Assembly: GCA_035711805.1 (NCBI GenBank)
Contig: DASTBV010000055.1
Location: 31,563 to 95,562 of the forward strand
DNA from: Gp6-AA40 sp035711805
GTDB taxonomy: Bacteria; Acidobacteriota; Vicinamibacteria; Vicinamibacterales; UBA2999
Direction: 5' to 3'
DNA length: 64,000 nucleotides
Part shown: in pieces, positions 32,731 to 40,992 of the stretch
Numbering within the stretch: the first letter of the stretch is position 1
Layout: each line of letters opens with the position of its first letter
The notes under the pieces: model-generated
What the model was told of the DNA's origin: nothing
Database searches by the model: none
Seen by the model: the letters and a program-made list of their open reading frames with translations, nothing else
Position numbers and translations under genes: made by a program

Positions 32731-33252
32731 ATGTGGAAGCGTGACGAAGGGGTAAAGGGCAGCCAGCCGGCGCCCACGGCGCCCGCTCCGGTGCATCAGC
32801 CGGTCAGCACGGCGCCCGTACCACAGCCGGAGAGCCGGAGGATCGAGAGGGACGTGGTGAACATCGGAAAATCGGTTGTCATCAAGGGTGAGCTGAACGG
32901 GAGCGAGGATCTGACGATCGAAGGCCACGTCGAAGGCAAGATCGAGCTCAAGGATCATGTGCTGACGATCGGCCCGAACGGAAAAATCAAGGCGCAGGTG
33001 CACGCGAAGTCGGTGATCGTCCTCGGCGAGGTCAACGGGAACGTGACCGCGACGGAGAAGGTCGACATCCGCGACGGCGGCTCGGTTGACGGCGACATCG
33101 TGTCGCCTCGCGTGGCCATTGCGGAGGGCGCGCACTTCCGCGGCACGGTGGACATGCAGCGGAAGGCGGCCTCCGCCCAGCAGAGCCAGACAGTCAAGCC
33201 AGCCGCGGCGGCGACCGCGAGCACACCGCAACCACAGGCTGCGGCGCATTAG
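32731..33252 (+). CDS. Bactofilin (polymer-forming cytoskeletal protein)
   Basis: 173 residues from ATG 32731, which has GGAGG at 32718-32722; an upstream in-frame GTG at 32641 has no such site. A Pro/Ala-rich head (about residues 10-40) is followed by the right-handed beta-helix core (about 48-145), seen as regularly spaced short repeats such as GELNGSEDLTIEGHVEGKI and AKSVIVLGEVNGNV. A Gln/Ala-rich tail ends it. Bactofilins polymerise without nucleotide and act in cell shape or polar organisation. It is divergent from the cysteine desulfurase; a possible TATACT box lies at 32590-32595, too far upstream to assign with confidence. Confidence 0.92.
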   Translation: MWKRDEGVKGSQPAPTAPAPVHQPVSTAPVPQPESRRIERDVVNIGKSVVIKGELNGSEDLTIEGHVEGKIELKDHVLTIGPNGKIKAQVHAKSVIVLGEVNGNVTATEKVDIRDGGSVDGDIVSPRVAIAEGAHFRGTVDMQRKAASAQQSQTVKPAAAATASTPQPQAAAH

Positions 33253-33260
33253 GTCAACGG

Positions 33261-33380
33261 GTGATTGGTGAGTAGTGACCTGTGAGTGGTTGATGATCCG
33301 ATGAGCGACAGCGTCAGCAATCACCAGTCGCCAGTCACCAATCACAAACGATTCACTAATCACTAATCACCATCCACCAT
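33261..33380. repeat. Fold-back repeat, AATCACC units
   Basis: The left arm (33261-33296) has GTGATTGG, GTGAGTAGTGACC and GTGAGTGG units. The right arm (33318-33380) has AATCACCAGTCGCCAGTCAC and CACTAATCACTAATCACC units of seven bases. It occupies nearly the whole 130-bp gap between bactofilin and the methyltransferase gene, whose GTG lies just after it. Confidence 0.85.
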
Positions 33381-33384
33381 TTCC

Positions 33385-34023
33385 GTGGCGCTCTCCGACC
33401 TGTTTCAACGAAGGCGCAAGGACGATCCGGAAGCAGGCGCCGGCGCGGCAAAGGCGCCCGCACATCCCACCAAGGCGTTGAAGAAATTCCTGTCGACGCT
33501 CGGATCCCATGCGCAGCCGACCCTGCTCGACATCGGTCCTGTCGTCGGACAGAACGTCACCTTTTTCGGCGAGCGCCTCGGCTGCAAGTTCCAGGTCGAG
33601 GAACTGTCGAAGGACATCGATCGCTACGTCCGCGAGGACAAGCTGCCGGAGCTGCCCGAGTTCCTCAGCCGCCGTTTCCCGCAGGCCGATCAGACCTTCG
33701 ACGGCATCCTGTGCTGGGACCTGTTCGACTATCTCGACAAGCCGGCGGCGCAGGCGCTCGCCAGGCAACTGGTTCGCGTGCTCCGGCCGGGGGGCGTGCT
33801 GTTCGCTCTCTTCAACGCCACCGAGGCGGTCGCGCCGACCAAGGCATACACGCGTTTCGTGGTGGTGGACGACGAAACGATCCAGCACCGCCCCTACGCG
33901 GCGGCGCGGGGAAAACAGAAGCCGCTGCCGAACCGCGACATCCTGCGGATGTTCGAGCCGCTGCGCGTGACCGACCAGTTCCTCCTGAAGACGAACACGC
34001 GCGAGATGCTCTTCCGTAGATGA
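33385..34023 (+). CDS. Putative class I SAM-dependent methyltransferase
   Basis: 212 residues from GTG 33385. After a basic N-terminus (LFQRRRKDD) a Rossmann-type fold can be read: motif I is LLDIGPVVGQNVTF (about residues 47-60), with the glycine pattern weakened, then FDGILCWDLFDYLD and the motif with LRPGGVLFALFN (about 133-144). The substrate is unknown. It overlaps the acyl-CoA dehydrogenase gene (ATGA at 34020), and this starts a four-gene plus-strand run. With the degenerate SAM loop, catalytic loss is possible. Confidence 0.75.
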   Translation: MALSDLFQRRRKDDPEAGAGAAKAPAHPTKALKKFLSTLGSHAQPTLLDIGPVVGQNVTFFGERLGCKFQVEELSKDIDRYVREDKLPELPEFLSRRFPQADQTFDGILCWDLFDYLDKPAAQALARQLVRVLRPGGVLFALFNATEAVAPTKAYTRFVVVDDETIQHRPYAAARGKQKPLPNRDILRMFEPLRVTDQFLLKTNTREMLFRR

Positions 34024-35228
34024 ACTTCGACCTGTCGAACGAGCACCGGCTGCTCGAGCAGTCGGTCCGCGAGTGGGCGGGACGCGAGGTGGCCCCACGC
34101 ATTCGCGAGCTCGATCGCGAGCACCGCTTCGACCGCGGGATCTTTCCGCAGATGGCGGCGCTCGGACTGCTCGGGATCTGCGTGCCCGAGGAGCATGGCG
34201 GCGCAGGCATGGACTACCTGTGCCTCGGGCTGGCCAGCGAGGAGCTGGAGTACGTCGACACATCGCTTCGGGTGATCCTGTCGGTGCACGTCGGCCTCAA
34301 CTCGCTCACGCTGCTCGCGTGGGGAAGCGACGACCAGAAGCGCCGCTATCTGGCCCCGCAGGCGCAGGGGACGAAGATCGCGACATTCGGCCTCACGGAG
34401 CCGTCCGCCGGCAGCGACGCGCGCGGCATCCAGACCGTGGCCCTGCGCAAAGGCGATCGCTACGTGCTCACGGGCGAGAAGATCTGGATCTCGCTCGCCG
34501 ACGTCGCCGACCACTTCCTGGTGTTCGCCTGGACGGACCTCGAAAAAAAGAAGCAGCGCGATCCGTCCGGCATGAGCGCGTTCATCGTCGAGCGCGCGTT
34601 CCGCGGGTTCTCGAGCGCGACGCTGAAGGAGAAGTGGGGAATCCTGGCGGGGAACACCGGCTCGTTCAAGATGGACGAGGTGGAGGTGCCGCGCGAGAAT
34701 CTCGTCGGACGGGAAGGCGAGGGGTTCAAGATCGCCATGTTCGCGCTCGACCAGGGGCGCTACACCGTGGCCGCCGGCGCCACCGGGCTGATTCGCGCCT
34801 GCCGCGATGCCAGCGTGAAGTACGCGACGGCGCGCAAGGCCTTTGGCGTCGAGATCGGCTCCCACCAGCTGGTGAAGGAAATGATTGCCAGGATGGAGTC
34901 CGACTACCAGACGTCGCGTCTGCTGTGGCAGCGCGCCGGCTGGCTCAAGAACGTCGGCCGCCGGACGACCCGCGAGACCAGCCTCGCCAAGTGGGTCGCG
35001 ACGGTCGCCTCGGAGCGCGCGGCCGGCGATGCCGTGCAGATTCACGGTGCGAACGGATACTCGGACGAGTATCCTGTCGGCCGGTTCTACCGGAACTGCA
35101 AGGGCGCGGTAATTTACGAGGGCACGCGCGAGATCCACACGATCATGCAGGCCGATTACCTGCTTGGCTATCGGACGGACAAGCCGACCCGGTGTGAGCT
35201 GCCGCCGTACAACGGAGTGACCACGTGA
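34020..35228 (+). CDS. Acyl-CoA dehydrogenase
   Basis: An FAD flavoenzyme oxidising an acyl-CoA to the enoyl-CoA; 402 residues. The N-terminal helical domain, the FAD/substrate region FGLTEPSAGSDARGIQT (about residues 121-137), the second signature FALDQGRYTVAAGATGLIRA and the C-terminal catalytic segment with YEGTREIHTIMQADYLLG (about 363-380) are complete. The C-terminal tail with GYRTDKPTRCELPPYN recalls glutaryl-CoA dehydrogenase-like members, so the chain length is uncertain. It overlaps both neighbours by four bases, so it is expressed together with glpX. Confidence 0.92.
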   Translation: MNFDLSNEHRLLEQSVREWAGREVAPRIRELDREHRFDRGIFPQMAALGLLGICVPEEHGGAGMDYLCLGLASEELEYVDTSLRVILSVHVGLNSLTLLAWGSDDQKRRYLAPQAQGTKIATFGLTEPSAGSDARGIQTVALRKGDRYVLTGEKIWISLADVADHFLVFAWTDLEKKKQRDPSGMSAFIVERAFRGFSSATLKEKWGILAGNTGSFKMDEVEVPRENLVGREGEGFKIAMFALDQGRYTVAAGATGLIRACRDASVKYATARKAFGVEIGSHQLVKEMIARMESDYQTSRLLWQRAGWLKNVGRRTTRETSLAKWVATVASERAAGDAVQIHGANGYSDEYPVGRFYRNCKGAVIYEGTREIHTIMQADYLLGYRTDKPTRCELPPYNGVTT

Positions 35229-36271
35229 CGATGCCCAGCACGAAGGAGTCGCGGCGCGCCGCCAATCATCAGGGCTACCTCGACTCCGACCTCTCCCTCG
35301 ACTTCCTGCGCGTTGTCGAACAGGCGGCGATCGCCTGTGCCCACACCATGGGACAGGGCGACCGTCACAAGTCCGATCAGGTAGCCGTCGAGGCGATGCG
35401 CCAGGAGATGGATTCGGTGCCGATCGACGGCACGATTGTCATCGGCGAGGGCGAGCGCGACGAGGCGCCGATGCTCTACATCGGCGAGAAGGTCGGCTCT
35501 GCCGCGCGCGGCGACGGCGCGGAGTACCCGCAGGTGGACATTGCGGTGGATCCGCTCGAGGGCACGAACCTGTGCGCCACCGGCGCGCCCAACGCGTTGG
35601 CCGTGCTGGCCGCCTCCGAACACGGCGGGCTGCTGCATGCGCCGGACATCTACATGGAAAAGCTCGTCGTCGGCCCGAGCTGCCGTGATGTGGTGGACCT
35701 GGATGCTCCGGTACGATTCAACCTGCGTGCTGTGGCGCAGGCGCTGGGACGCAAGGTCGAGGACCTGGTCGTCATCGTGCTCGAACGCCCGCGGCACGAG
35801 AAGCTGATTGCCGACATCCGCGCCACCGGCGCGCGCATCCGCCTCATCGGCGACGGCGATCTCTCGGCGGGCATCACCGCCGCTGTCGTTGGCAGCGGCG
35901 TGCATGCGGTGATGGGCATCGGCGGCGCTCCCGAAGGGGTCATCACCGCGGCGGCGATGCGCTGCCTCGGCGGAGAGATCTACGCGCGCCTCGTGGTCAG
36001 CACGCCGGAGCACGAACAGCGCTGCCGGGCGATGGGGATCACGGACTTCAAGAAGATTTATCGGTCGAGAGACCTTGCCTCCGGCAACAACATCGTGTTC
36101 GCGGCGACCGGCGTCACCGACGGCACACTGATGAAGGGTGTTCGCTTCTTCGGCGACGGCATCCGTACCACGTCGCTGGTCATGCAGACGCATCCGCACC
36201 GTATCCGATTCATCGACAGCATTCACGTCAGCGACAAGGCAGGCGCGACATCGAAGATCCGGTTCTTCTAA
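35225..36271 (+). CDS. glpX: Fructose-1,6-bisphosphatase, class II (GlpX)
   Basis: Hydrolyses fructose-1,6-bisphosphate in gluconeogenesis. The 348 residues contain IDGTIVIGEGERDEAPMLYI (metal site, about residues 71-90) and the lithium-sensitive phosphatase motif VDPLEGTN (about 109-116). GTG 35225 overlaps the previous stop as GTGA; ATG 35231 would be equally good. Translational coupling to an acyl-CoA dehydrogenase suggests co-expression of fat catabolism and gluconeogenesis. Confidence 0.95.
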   Translation: MTMPSTKESRRAANHQGYLDSDLSLDFLRVVEQAAIACAHTMGQGDRHKSDQVAVEAMRQEMDSVPIDGTIVIGEGERDEAPMLYIGEKVGSAARGDGAEYPQVDIAVDPLEGTNLCATGAPNALAVLAASEHGGLLHAPDIYMEKLVVGPSCRDVVDLDAPVRFNLRAVAQALGRKVEDLVVIVLERPRHEKLIADIRATGARIRLIGDGDLSAGITAAVVGSGVHAVMGIGGAPEGVITAAAMRCLGGEIYARLVVSTPEHEQRCRAMGITDFKKIYRSRDLASGNNIVFAATGVTDGTLMKGVRFFGDGIRTTSLVMQTHPHRIRFIDSIHVSDKAGATSKIRFF

Positions 36272-36283
36272 CTGCTCTTCTCG

Positions 36284-36832
36284 ATGACCGTACGACTGAC
36301 GACCGTGGCGATCGCCGTGCTCGTTCTGACGGCAGCAGCCGCAACGGCACAGGATCGAGGCGACGTCTCGGCCGGGTATCGATTCCTTCAGTCCGAGGGT
36401 CTGGGCTACCCGCTGGGGTGGTATGTCGACGCCACCCGCCACATGAACAGCCTGATCTCGATCGTCGGTGACGTCGGCGGCGCATATAAGAGCGACTCGC
36501 TGAGCATCGGTCCCTTCACACAGAGCTACGACGCCGGGATACACACCTTCATGGGCGGCGTGCGGGTGAACGCGACGACGAAGCAGCCGGACGTCATCGC
36601 CTTCGGGCAGGCACTGTTCGGGGCCGCGCATCTGAAGACGACGACGGCCGCCGGCGGCATCGTCCTCTCACGATCGGCGACGGAGCCGGCGCTGAATCTC
36701 GGCGCTGGCGTCGACATCAACGGCGGCCTGCCGGTTGGATTACGGTTCGAGATCGGCTGGGTGAGAGCGTTCGCGGACGGAGACGGGGTGAACGTCTTTC
36801 AGTTCAGCGTCGGCGCGAAGTTTCGTTTGTAG
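36284..36832 (+). CDS. Outer-membrane beta-barrel-like protein, paralogue 1
   Basis: 182 residues with a signal peptide (about 1-22, ending ATAQDRG). The rest has alternating hydrophobic/polar strands and a terminal aromatic-hydrophobic segment (VFQFSVGAKFRL), like small OmpW/OmpX-style eight-stranded barrels. Shared motifs with the next gene are VSAGYRFL, SIVGDVGG.YKS and HTFMGGVRV. It starts 12 bases after glpX. The function is unknown. Confidence 0.72.
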   Translation: MTVRLTTVAIAVLVLTAAAATAQDRGDVSAGYRFLQSEGLGYPLGWYVDATRHMNSLISIVGDVGGAYKSDSLSIGPFTQSYDAGIHTFMGGVRVNATTKQPDVIAFGQALFGAAHLKTTTAAGGIVLSRSATEPALNLGAGVDINGGLPVGLRFEIGWVRAFADGDGVNVFQFSVGAKFRL

Positions 36833-36841
36833 GAGGCAACA

Positions 36842-37444
36842 ATGCGACGACTTGCAACGCTCGTACTCGGGGTCCTCGTTCTGACGGGTGGGACGGCGCT
36901 GGCTCAGGGTAGACCTGAAGTCTCAGCCGGATGGCGGCTACTCCACATCTCCGGCAGCGATACGGAGGACATCATGGGAACCGAGGACGACGGGGTCAAC
37001 CTTCCGAAGGGGTGGTACTTCGACGTCGCGGTGCCGATGACCCCGATGCTCTCGATCGTGGGTGACATCGGCGGCAACTACAAGTCGGAGACGGAGTCTT
37101 TCACCGAGCAGGGCATTACCTTTACGGGAACCGCGAAGGCCAGCGTCCACACCTTCCTGGGCGGCATCCGCCTGGGCGCCACGGAAAATCCACGCGTCAA
37201 TCCTTTCGCTCAAATCCTGTTCGGCGCCGCGCGAGGCACGGCCAGCGTCGAAGCAACCGTCAGCGGCATAACGCTCATCGATTTCGACGAGTCCGGCACC
37301 GAAGCGGCGATGTCGCTCGGCGGGGGTGTAAACCTGAACGCGGGCTCCTTTGGCGTCCGCCTCCAGGCGGAGTGGCTCAAGATACTGGAAGAAGATTCCG
37401 GCAATGCATTCCGCTTTGCCGCCGGGATCGTCATTCCGTTCTAG
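36842..37444 (+). CDS. Outer-membrane beta-barrel-like protein, paralogue 2
   Basis: 200 residues with a signal peptide (about 1-21, ending ALAQGRP). It is a tandem duplicate of the previous gene, with VSAGWRLL, KGWYFDVAVPM, SIVGDIGGNYKSE, HTFLGGIRLG and QILFGAARG in the same order. It ends in FRFAAGIVIPF, a typical barrel C-terminus with a terminal Phe. An AGGAGG site (36833-36838) precedes the ATG. The two proteins probably have related envelope roles. Confidence 0.75.
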   Translation: MRRLATLVLGVLVLTGGTALAQGRPEVSAGWRLLHISGSDTEDIMGTEDDGVNLPKGWYFDVAVPMTPMLSIVGDIGGNYKSETESFTEQGITFTGTAKASVHTFLGGIRLGATENPRVNPFAQILFGAARGTASVEATVSGITLIDFDESGTEAAMSLGGGVNLNAGSFGVRLQAEWLKILEEDSGNAFRFAAGIVIPF

Positions 37445-37451
37445 CGTCCCC

Positions 37452-37592
37452 TTACTCGTAATCCTTCGCCTTGTGCTTGCGGCGCCGCCAGGGGCGCCTG
37501 GTCTTGTCCTCGTGCGCTCCGCCTGTCTGCCGCGGCAGCGGCACGCGGGGACGGGCGGGCGCTTTCGCCGTGCGCTTGCGCTTCGCGGGCAT
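37452..37592 (-). CDS. 46-residue highly basic small protein
   Basis: ATG 37592 to TAA 37452. The sequence starts MPAKRKRTAKAPARPRVPLP, contains PRQTGGAHEDK and ends in a TRRPWRRRKHKAKDYE stretch; more than a third of residues are Arg or Lys. This R-P-R-V-P-L-P-x-(K/Q)-T-G-x-x-H-x-D layout recalls short basic proteins found in several environmental phyla, so I think it is real. It may bind ribosome or nucleic acid. It converges with the beta-barrel gene (8 bases between stops) and its start lies near a nonamer repeat. Confidence 0.5.
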   Translation of the reverse strand: MPAKRKRTAKAPARPRVPLPRQTGGAHEDKTRRPWRRRKHKAKDYE

Positions 37593-37608
37593 GCCCGGGA
37601 TTGTACGA

Positions 37609-37680
37609 CTGGGTGACTTGGGTAGCCTGAGTCGCCTGAGTCGCCTGGGTTGTTACGCAGGCAACCCAGGCAACCCAGGC
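37609..37680. repeat. Fold-back repeat, nonamer GCCTGGGTT units, copy 2
   Basis: The left arm (37609-37651) has period-nine units GCCTGAGTC, GCCTGAGTC, GCCTGGGTT. The loop is TGTTACG and the right arm (37658-37680) is GGCAACCCA twice plus GGC. The arms pair almost fully. It is related to 30138-30222. It lies upstream of hflX and of the minus-strand basic protein. Confidence 0.85.
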
Positions 37681-37703
37681 ATCACTGATACGATCAATCA
37701 GAG

Positions 37704-39056
37704 ATGGCGCACAGGAAGCCGGCCGCCGCTACCACTCCCGCTGCGCGCGACGGCAGGCATTCGCGCCCCGAGCGGGCCGCGCTGGTTGGCCTGATCAGCG
37801 GTTCGGTTCGCCGTATCGACGCTGAGCAGTCGCTGGAAGAGCTCGCCGGCCTTGCCGAGGCTGCCGGCGCAGTCGTTGTGCTGCGCATGCTCCAGGAGCG
37901 CCCGAAGCCCGACGCCGGAACCTTCATCGGCGCAGGCAAAGTGGCGACCCTTGCTGCCGCGTGCGCCGAAGCCGACGTGAACGTGGTCATCGTCGATCAC
38001 GAACTTACCCCCGGACAGCTGCGGCAGCTCGAGGATCGGCTCGACCGCAAGGTCGTGGATCGAACCCAGTTGATCCTCGACATCTTCGCGCGCCGCGCGC
38101 GCACGCGGGAAGGCAAGTGGCAGGTCGAGCTCGCGCAGCTCAAGTACCTCCTGCCGCGACTGGCCGGATCTGGTGCCGCCTTGTCGCGCCTCGGCGGCGG
38201 CATCGGCACGCGCGGCCCGGGCGAAACGAAGCTCGAAACCGACCGCCGCCGTATCCGGGTTCGCATCCAGTCGGTGCAGAAGGAAATCGATCAGGTGCGC
38301 CAGCGGCGTTCGCAGCTCCGCGACCGCCGTCACAAGCAGTCGGTGCCCACGGTCGCTCTGGTTGGCTATACGAACGCGGGCAAGACCACGCTGTTCAACC
38401 GGTTGACACACGAGCACGCAGATGCCTCGGACGCGCTGTTCGTGACTCTGGATCCGCTGATCCGGAAGGTCCGGCTGCCGGATCAGCGCGAACTGCTCGT
38501 CTCCGACACCGTCGGATTCATCGACCGGCTGCCACACGCGCTGGTGGCGGCATTCCGCGCCACGCTCGAGGAAGTGGTGGAGGCCGACCTCGTCCTCCAC
38601 GTCATCGACGGCGCCAGCCCCGACCGCGAGAGGCACGTTCTGGCCGTCCGCCGCGTGCTGGACGAGGTCGGCGCCGCCGAGGTGGCCGTGCTCGATGTCT
38701 ATAACAAGGTCGATATGCTGTCCGCTGATGAGCAGCGTCGGCTGCAGACGGCGGATCCGGCGGCGGCGCTGATCTCCGCCCGCACGGGCGCCGGGCTGGT
38801 CGAGCTGCTCCAGATGGTCGCGTCGAGGCTGGCGCTGGATACCCGACGCATTACGATCACCTTCGACAGCAGCGCGGACTTCGATCGTCAGCAGATTTCA
38901 CGCCTGTACCGGATAGCGCGGGTCGTCAGCCATGTGGCAACAAATGGGAAGGTCGTCATCGAGGCGGACGTACCGCGGCGGTTCATCGAGCGTCTGACGA
39001 CACCGGCGCTGCCAGAGACGCAGGAGACGCGGGAGAATAGTGGTGATGTGGATTAA
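37704..39056 (+). CDS. hflX: HflX-type ribosome-associated GTPase
   Basis: Splits or rescues stalled ribosomes. The N-terminal HflX domain (about residues 20-190) includes LKYLLPRL and the glycine-rich RLGGGIGTRGPGETKLETD. The GTPase domain has G1 GYTNAGKTT (about 218-226), G3 DTVGFI and G4 NKVD. The length of 450 fits the family. The last bases overlap the lipoprotein gene. The 60-residue C-terminal domain after the G domain is present. Confidence 0.95.
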   Translation: MAHRKPAAATTPAARDGRHSRPERAALVGLISGSVRRIDAEQSLEELAGLAEAAGAVVVLRMLQERPKPDAGTFIGAGKVATLAAACAEADVNVVIVDHELTPGQLRQLEDRLDRKVVDRTQLILDIFARRARTREGKWQVELAQLKYLLPRLAGSGAALSRLGGGIGTRGPGETKLETDRRRIRVRIQSVQKEIDQVRQRRSQLRDRRHKQSVPTVALVGYTNAGKTTLFNRLTHEHADASDALFVTLDPLIRKVRLPDQRELLVSDTVGFIDRLPHALVAAFRATLEEVVEADLVLHVIDGASPDRERHVLAVRRVLDEVGAAEVAVLDVYNKVDMLSADEQRRLQTADPAAALISARTGAGLVELLQMVASRLALDTRRITITFDSSADFDRQQISRLYRIARVVSHVATNGKVVIEADVPRRFIERLTTPALPETQETRENSGDVD

Positions 39057-40398
39057 GGGGCGCGGCCTGGCGCTCGTGCTGGGAACGGCGGTCGCGCTTG
39101 GCGCCTGCGCCGGCCGCGCCGCTGTGCCGCCCTCCGTCCCCACCGTTGCCCGCTACCCCGACTTCGTGTACCCCGCCGTACCCGCGTCGCTGCAGCGCGC
39201 GCCCGGCGTCGAGCGCATCGATCTGGCGTGGAGGTTCCTGCAGAGCGGCGACACGCGCAACGCCGCGCGTGATTTCGAGGCGGCGCTGAAGATCAACCCC
39301 CAGCTCTATCCGGCCCGTGCGGGCGAAGGCTATGTCGCACTCGCGCGCGGCGATCACGAACGCGCGCTGGCAGCGTTCGACGCCGCGCTGCGGCCGGCGC
39401 GCGATTACGTACCCGCGCTCATCGGCCGAGGTCAGACGCTGCTGGCCATGAAGCGGGACGTCGATGCGCTCGCCGCGTTCGAGGCGGCTCTTGCCGCCGA
39501 TAGCTCGCTCGCCGACGTTCGCCGCCGCGTTGATGTCCTGCGCTTCCGCACGGTAGAGCAGGTCATCGACTCGGCGCGCTCGGAGGCCTCGGCCGGGCGT
39601 CTTGACCGCGCTCGCGCCGCTTACGAGCGGGCGATCGAGCTCTCTCCCGAGAGCTCGTTCCTGTACCGCGAGCTGGCAGTCGTCGAGCGCCGGCAGGGCG
39701 ACAGCAGCCGTGCGTCACAGCACTTCGAGCGAGCGATCGAGCTCGATCCATCCGACACGGCAGCGCTCATCGCGATGGCGGATCTGCTGGCTGACCAGCA
39801 GCAGTATCAGGCGGCCGACGCGGCGTATCGGAAGGCCGCGGCGCTCGATCCATCTCCCGAAGTCACCGCGAAGATCGCGGCGCTCGCCGAGCGCATGCGC
39901 GAGTCGGCATTCTCGCCGGAATTCCGGGCGATCTCCGCATCGGCGGCAGCGACCCGCGGAGAACTGGCCGCATTGATCGGCGTCCGCCTGGAGCGGTTCA
40001 TCGCCGCCGCGCCGCAGCAGCAGGTGGTCATCACCGACGCCGCCGGGCACTGGGCAGGCGACTGGATCATGCAGGTCGCGCGCGCCGGCGTGATGGATCC
40101 GTTCGAGAACCACACGTTCCAGCCCGGGCTGGGAATCCGGCGCGGCGACCTGGCGACCGCCGTCCGCCGAGTCTTGACGATGGCGTCGGCGACAAACCCT
40201 GTGCTGCGAAAACGCCTCGCCGAGCAGCCGCCAATCGCCGATATGCCGGCCTCGCACCTGGTCTACCCGGCGGCGGCCGCGGTAGTCGCCGTGGGCGTGA
40301 TGCCGCTCGTGGATGGGATGCGGTTCGAGGTCAACCGTCCGGTCACCGGCGCGGAGGCCGTTGCGGTGATCAACCGGCTGCAGGCCCTGTTACGCTGA
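39046..40398 (+). CDS. TPR lipoprotein with C-terminal S-layer-homology (SLH) domains
   Basis: 450 residues from ATG 39046 (in-frame GTGs lie at 39040 and 39043). A lipobox ends at Cys21 (LGACAG), so the protein is lipid-anchored. At least five tetratricopeptide repeats follow (about residues 50-285; for example YPARAGEGYVALARGDHERA). The C-terminal part has two segments that fit SLH domains, each with the spacing HWAGDWIMQVARAGVMD... and FQPGLGIRRGDLATAV, and HLVYPAAAAVVAVGVM... with NRPVTGAEAVAVI. SLH domains usually bind peptidoglycan-linked polymers, so this may link the outer membrane to the cell wall. It overlaps hflX by 11 bases. Confidence 0.8.
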   Translation: MWIKGRGLALVLGTAVALGACAGRAAVPPSVPTVARYPDFVYPAVPASLQRAPGVERIDLAWRFLQSGDTRNAARDFEAALKINPQLYPARAGEGYVALARGDHERALAAFDAALRPARDYVPALIGRGQTLLAMKRDVDALAAFEAALAADSSLADVRRRVDVLRFRTVEQVIDSARSEASAGRLDRARAAYERAIELSPESSFLYRELAVVERRQGDSSRASQHFERAIELDPSDTAALIAMADLLADQQQYQAADAAYRKAAALDPSPEVTAKIAALAERMRESAFSPEFRAISASAAATRGELAALIGVRLERFIAAAPQQQVVITDAAGHWAGDWIMQVARAGVMDPFENHTFQPGLGIRRGDLATAVRRVLTMASATNPVLRKRLAEQPPIADMPASHLVYPAAAAVVAVGVMPLVDGMRFEVNRPVTGAEAVAVINRLQALLR

Positions 40399-40402
40399 CG
40401 TC

Positions 40403-40966
40403 TTGCGCAACCTGACCTTCGCCAATCAGATCACGATCCTGCGGATCGTGCTGATTCCTGCATTCGTGCTGCTCGTCGTCTACGGGCGCCTGGGCACGGC
40501 GCTGCTGGTGTTCATCACCGCCGGGGCAACCGACGCGCTCGACGGGTTGATCGCGCGCCGCGCCGGACAGCGCACCAGCCTCGGTGCCTGGCTCGATCCG
40601 ATGGCCGACAAGCTCCTGCTCGTCACCACGTTCATCGTGCTGACCCTGCCGGGCATCGAGCTGACGAACCATCTGCCGCTCTGGCTGACGGTGGTCGTCA
40701 TCAGCCGCGATATCGTGATCGTCGGCGTCGTGGCGATCGTGAACCTCGCGATCGGCCCGCGCACGTTCCGGCCGTCGTTCCTCGGAAAGGCCACGACCGC
40801 GGCTTTCATCGTCGTCAGCGTCGTGATCATGTATTTCAATTACCGGCGGCAGACATCGTGGCTCGTGGATGCGGGGATCTGGCTGTCGCTCGGACTGACG
40901 CTCGTGTCCAGCGCGGATTACTTCTTCCGGCTGCGGCGCCTGATTAACGAGCCCGCCCAAGGCTAG
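40403..40966 (+). CDS. pgsA: CDP-alcohol phosphatidyltransferase (PgsA-like)
   Basis: An integral membrane enzyme, probably CDP-diacylglycerol-glycerol-3-phosphate phosphatidyltransferase. The 187 residues carry the family signature D-G-x2-A-R-x8-G-x3-D-x3-D, read as DALDGLIARRAGQRTSLGAW followed by LDPMADK (about residues 45-71). Several hydrophobic helices follow. The TTG start at 40403 lies five bases after the lipoprotein stop. A cardiolipin synthase-type member would use the same motif, so the exact substrate is not certain. Confidence 0.88.
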   Translation: MRNLTFANQITILRIVLIPAFVLLVVYGRLGTALLVFITAGATDALDGLIARRAGQRTSLGAWLDPMADKLLLVTTFIVLTLPGIELTNHLPLWLTVVVISRDIVIVGVVAIVNLAIGPRTFRPSFLGKATTAAFIVVSVVIMYFNYRRQTSWLVDAGIWLSLGLTLVSSADYFFRLRRLINEPAQG

Positions 40967-40992
40967 TCTTGGTCCAAGTCTAGGACGGACGT

